DNA from: Armatimonadota bacterium
Lineage (GTDB): Bacteria > Armatimonadota > Fimbriimonadia > Fimbriimonadales > Fimbriimonadaceae
Assembly: GCA_003516955.1 (NCBI GenBank)
Contig: DPBN01000268.1
Location: 1-7,190 of the forward strand
Direction of reading: 5' to 3'
Length of the DNA stretch: 7,190 bases
The notes under the pieces are model-generated. The model saw only the letters and a list, made by a program, of their open reading frames with translations. It did not search any database and was not told the DNA's origin. The position numbers and the translations under genes are program-made. The stretch's first letter is position 1, and each line of letters opens with the position of its first letter. Positions 4,916 through 7,190 of the stretch are shown here, one piece after another.

Positions 4916-6222
4916 GGCCCGCCATCGGAGCCGGAAGGGTGGCTCGCGAGGGGGAGACGCACGAGGAAGCTCGCGCCGGGACCGTCCTCGACCGCGATGC
5001 TTCCCCCGCGCCCTTCCACCAGCCGGCGGACGATTGCCAGTCCGATCCCGGATCCGCCCGAGGACCGGCTGCGCGACGGATCGAGCCGGAAGAACCGATC
5101 GAAGAGCTGCGTTCGGAACGCGGCGGGAATGCCGGGCCCATCGTCCTGCACCGACAGCAGGGCCCGGCCGTCCTCCTCGGCCAGACGGACCCGAACGGAG
5201 GTTCGGGCGTACTTGAACGCGTTGGACAGGAGGTTGTCCACGATGGTCGAGAACTCCTCCTCCGAGGCGCCCACGGACAGCGGCTGCGCGTTCCACGCGA
5301 GCTCCAGACCGTGCTCCCGCATCTTGGGCCGCCATCGCTCCGCGGCGAGGGACACCACTCTCGCGCCGTCGCAGGCAGCCCGTTCCGCCGCAGGGCGTCC
5401 CGCGGATTCCAGCAGCATCTCCACGATCCGGATCATCCGCTCGGTTTCTTGGAGCAGGCTCTCGGCGGCATCCCGATACTCTTTGGGGGAACGCTCGCGG
5501 AGCAGCAGGCCCTCGAGGCGCGTCTGCATCGTGGCCAGCGGTGTGCGCAGCTCGTGCGCGGCGTCCTCGGCGAACCGCTCCTCGCGCCGCGAGGCCTCTC
5601 CGATCCGCTCCAACAGGACGTTGAGCTGGTCGGTGAAGTGCCGGAACTCCGCCTCGTCCTGCGTGTCCAGGCGAACCATGGAGCCGACGACGCTGGCTTC
5701 CATCGCCTGCTGGGCCAGGTGCTCCAGCGGCCGGAACGAGGAGCTGGCCGCCCAGTAGCCGATCGCCCCGGCGGCAGCCACGAGCACCGGCCATAGCGCG
5801 GCCAGCAGGAAGGCCGCATGGCGCGCCGCGTTGTCGACCGGACGCGTGCCGATGCGGAACACGACGATTCGATCCTCCCGCCGGATGCCGTACACGATCT
5901 TCCCGGGCAGCCGCTCCAGCCCCTCGGTCGGGTCCTCCACCAACGAGGATGCGCCCTGCACGGTGTCGTCCCGTTCGTCGAAGATGGCCACCTCGATGTC
6001 CGGGTTGTCCCTCCGGAACTCCTCGTAGTCGAACTGGCTCAGGGGCCTCGACAAGGCGTTGACCGCGGTGCGGCGCAGCTCGTGCTCCAGGCTGTTCATC
6101 CCTTGGGCCTGGATCAGCAGCACGATCGCTGCGAACAGCGGCGCGGACACGAGGCCGACCATCGCCGCCGCGCTCCAGGCGAGCCGCGACTTATGGCTTC
6201 GGGGCTTCCAAACTGAGAACAT
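4912..6222 (-). CDS. Sensor histidine kinase (two-component system)
   Basis: This 436-residue kinase has an N-terminal membrane span (about 14-38), an extracytoplasmic sensor region of roughly 95 residues (41-135), a second span (136-159) and a HAMP-like linker (160-213). The HisKA domain has the phospho-acceptor H223 in AAHELRTPLA, and the catalytic domain has an N box (DNLLSNAFKYA, 329-339), a G1 box (DDGPGIP, 360-366) and a G2 box (SGGSGIGLAIV, 388-398). It should autophosphorylate H223 and pass phosphate to the regulator encoded upstream, which it overlaps by 32 bp. A good ribosome-binding site (AAAGGG, about 6225-6230) precedes the ATG at 6222. The sensor region has no motif I recognise, so the stimulus is unknown; the neighbouring metal cluster hints at metal or envelope stress but does not show it. 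Confidence 0.92.
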   Translation of the reverse strand: MFSVWKPRSHKSRLAWSAAAMVGLVSAPLFAAIVLLIQAQGMNSLEHELRRTAVNALSRPLSQFDYEEFRRDNPDIEVAIFDERDDTVQGASSLVEDPTEGLERLPGKIVYGIRREDRIVVFRIGTRPVDNAARHAAFLLAALWPVLVAAAGAIGYWAASSSFRPLEHLAQQAMEASVVGSMVRLDTQDEAEFRHFTDQLNVLLERIGEASRREERFAEDAAHELRTPLATMQTRLEGLLLRERSPKEYRDAAESLLQETERMIRIVEMLLESAGRPAAERAACDGARVVSLAAERWRPKMREHGLELAWNAQPLSVGASEEEFSTIVDNLLSNAFKYARTSVRVRLAEEDGRALLSVQDDGPGIPAAFRTQLFDRFFRLDPSRSRSSGGSGIGLAIVRRLVEGRGGSIAVEDGPGASFLVRLPLASHPSGSDGGP

Positions 6223-6895
6223 AGCCCTTTCCGCGAACCGTGTGGATGAGCCGAGGCCGTCCCCGCGCCTCGAGCTTCGCCCGAAGGTGGTTCACGTACA
6301 CCTCGACCAGATTCTCCGCGGCGGGGTCGTCGATCTGCCAGACCTCGCGCAGGAGCCTCGCCTTGCTGAGCGTCTGCCCCGGATTCGAGAGGAACGCCCA
6401 GAGGAGGTCGAACTCCGTTCGCGAAAGGTCCACCGGCGTGCCGCCCCGGTTGACCCGCCGGCGGATGGCGTCGGCCTCGAGGTCCGCGAAGCGGAGGCAT
6501 CCCGAACTGTGCTTGGCACGACGCAGCAGCGCTCGAACCCGCGCCACCAGCTCCGCCAGGCGGAATGGCTTGGCCATGTGGTCGTCCCCACCCAACTCCA
6601 GCGCGCGCACGACGCTCGGCAGATCGCTCTTCGCGGTCAGAAACAAAACCGGCGTGTCCACTCCGGCGGCCCTCAGGCGGCGGACCATCTCGTAGCCGTT
6701 CAGAACCGGCATCATCACGTCCACGATCAGAAGGTCGTGCCCCTGCGCCAGGCGGAGGCCCTCGGCCCCGTCGCCTGCGATGGTCGCGTCGAAGCCGCTG
6801 TCCCGAAGCGCCTCGGCCAGCGCCTCCGCGAAGGACCGCTCGTCGTCCACGACCAGGATCCGGTCGCGCCTGCCGTCGGTGGTTCCGGGTTCCAT
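6191..6895 (-). CDS. OmpR/PhoB-family response regulator
   Basis: From the ATG at 6895 this is a 234-residue regulator with a receiver domain (about 12-124) and a winged-helix DNA-binding domain (about 140-230). Receiver residues are the acidic pair D17-D18 (VVDDE), the phosphorylation site D59 (IVDVMMP), T87 (LFLTAK) and K109 (AKPF). The effector domain shows LSRTEFDLLWAFLSNPG, NLVEVYVNHLRAKLE and HTVRGKGYVL, all typical of OmpR-type regulators. Two in-frame longer starts exist, ATG at 6919 and GTG at 6937, but both fall within a long hairpin and none of the three has a clear ribosome-binding site; the shortest leaves ten residues before the domain and is preferred. It is the partner of the overlapping kinase gene. 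Target genes are not evident; no direct-repeat binding site is obvious nearby. Confidence 0.9.
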   Translation of the reverse strand: MEPGTTDGRRDRILVVDDERSFAEALAEALRDSGFDATIAGDGAEGLRLAQGHDLLIVDVMMPVLNGYEMVRRLRAAGVDTPVLFLTAKSDLPSVVRALELGGDDHMAKPFRLAELVARVRALLRRAKHSSGCLRFADLEADAIRRRVNRGGTPVDLSRTEFDLLWAFLSNPGQTLSKARLLREVWQIDDPAAENLVEVYVNHLRAKLEARGRPRLIHTVRGKGYVLSLEAPKP

Positions 6896-6906
6896 AGAAG
6901 GAGAGA

Positions 6907-6952
6907 GCCCCGCCCCCATTGTGGTCCGCTGGACCACTCCGGGGCGCGGGGC
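6907..6952. terminator. Long GC-rich hairpin between the lysine-rich gene and the response regulator
   Basis: Nested inverted repeats form an extended stem. GCCCCGC (6907-6913) pairs with GCGGGGC (6946-6952), CCCC (6914-6917) with GGGG (6941-6944), and GTGGTCC (6921-6927) with GGACCAC (6931-6937) around the 3-base loop GCT. That is about 18 pairs with one small internal loop and one bulge. It begins 29 bp after the stop of the lysine-rich gene on the minus strand and is followed there by a pyrimidine run (CTCTCTCCTTCT) rather than a pure T tract, so it is a plausible but not classic terminator. It could also be a regulatory structure of the response-regulator gene. Confidence 0.45.
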
Positions 6953-6980
6953 CTGGGAGGGGAGTGTTAGCTGCCGATCG

Positions 6981-7190
6981 TCACTTCTTCGGAGCCGGAG
7001 CCGGCTTGCCCGTCGACTTGGGGGCCGGAGCGGTCTTCGTCGAATCCGTGCTCTTCGGAGCAGACGTGGTCTTGCCGCCAGCCTTCGGAGCCGACGTCGC
7101 CTTCTTCGTGGCCTTCTTGGCCGTGTGCTTCTTCGTCCACTTCTTGTGGGAGGTCGCGGTGGCCTTCTGCTCCTTCTTCTCTCCCTTCTC
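6981..7190 (-). CDS. Lysine/alanine/proline-rich protein, C-terminal part (truncated by window edge)
   Basis: The minus strand enters from the right edge and reads 69 codons to a TGA at 6981-6983. Composition is extreme: Lys, Ala, Thr, Pro and Ser make up almost everything, with only one Trp, four acidic residues (three Glu, one Asp) and no Cys. Short motifs recur (TSAPK twice, APAPK twice, KKAT twice), giving a histone H1-like or cell-wall-linker-like character. The N-terminus is missing, so a signal peptide or folded domain cannot be judged. It may be a nucleoid-associated H1-like tail or a secreted or periplasmic basic protein; I cannot choose. It ends KK-stop, followed by 28 bp and then a hairpin. 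Confidence 0.65.
   Translation of the reverse strand, partial: EKGEKKEQKATATSHKKWTKKHTAKKATKKATSAPKAGGKTTSAPKSTDSTKTAPAPKSTGKPAPAPKK

Noticed and set aside
4943..4951. CTCGCGAG self-complementary octamer near the kinase 3' end
   Set aside because: It lies in coding sequence, is short and occurs readily in GC-rich DNA.
4478..5794. Long minus-strand frame (438 codons) overlapping the permease 3' part and the kinase
   Set aside because: Composition is that of an out-of-frame shadow, and the kinase reading in the same region has all the expected H, N, G1 and G2 boxes.
3634..5796. Long open frame (720 codons) across the permease and kinase genes on the plus strand
   Set aside because: It is a shadow of GC-rich coding DNA: extremely Arg/Gly/Pro/Ala-rich, no recognisable domains, and it crosses the convergent stops of two well-supported genes.
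6059..6970. Plus-strand frame of 303 codons antisense to the kinase start and response regulator
   Set aside because: The opposite strand encodes clear receiver and winged-helix motifs; this frame has no domain pattern or ribosome-binding site.
1..7190. CRISPR arrays, tRNA or rRNA genes
   Set aside because: No regularly spaced repeats, cloverleaf-like segments or recognisable rRNA sequence were seen on either strand.

Overview
The window is GC-rich, densely packed bacterial DNA. Almost every gene shows strong G/C third-position preference, and genes are joined by ATGA/GTGA stop-start overlaps. The mix of an ISNCY-type transposase, a secreted orphan protein, an arsR/arsP-type cluster and a lysine/alanine/proline-rich protein would suit a soil or sediment organism such as an acidobacterium. 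That placement is only a guess from style, and no rRNA or other phylogenetic marker is present.

Layout. (1) Positions 1-384, minus strand: the 5' part of an ISNCY-type transposase gene, truncated by the window edge, followed by the outer end of its element with two imperfect 19-bp direct repeats. (2) Positions 401-1325, plus strand: a promoter, a strong ribosome-binding site and a gene for a 286-residue exported protein with ten cysteines in its last 56 residues; I do not recognise its family. (3) Positions 1367-4915, plus strand: a metalloid-type redox and efflux cluster. It encodes an ArsR-family repressor with a CVC metal site, a small TM0996-like CPKC redox protein, a DGC-domain (putative zinc-binding) protein, a membrane-anchored thioredoxin (CIPC) and a CcdA-family membrane electron carrier. 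After a 70-bp gap comes a PF03773 permease of the ArsP type with a CSC motif. (4) Positions 4912-6895, minus strand: an OmpR-type response regulator and its sensor histidine kinase, overlapping by 32 bp. The kinase is convergent with the permease, and the two stop codons overlap. (5) Positions 6907-7190, minus strand: a long GC-rich hairpin and the C-terminal part of a lysine/alanine/proline-rich protein that enters from beyond the right edge.

How the genes may work together. The two plus-strand promoters of the ars cluster carry the same 20-bp dyad, ATTTGRC-N6-GCCAAAT, once before arsR and once (as a perfect palindrome) before the permease. The simplest reading is that the ArsR protein represses both its own five-gene operon and the permease, releasing them when a soft metal or (organo)arsenical binds its cysteines. 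Four products (two thioredoxin-fold proteins, CcdA and the permease) carry cysteine pairs suited to thiol exchange, on both sides of and within the membrane. This suggests that electrons carried across the membrane by CcdA support the chemistry or state of the efflux substrate. At both operator-controlled promoters the likely -10 box sits 6-8 bases before the start codon, so both transcripts may be leaderless or nearly so.
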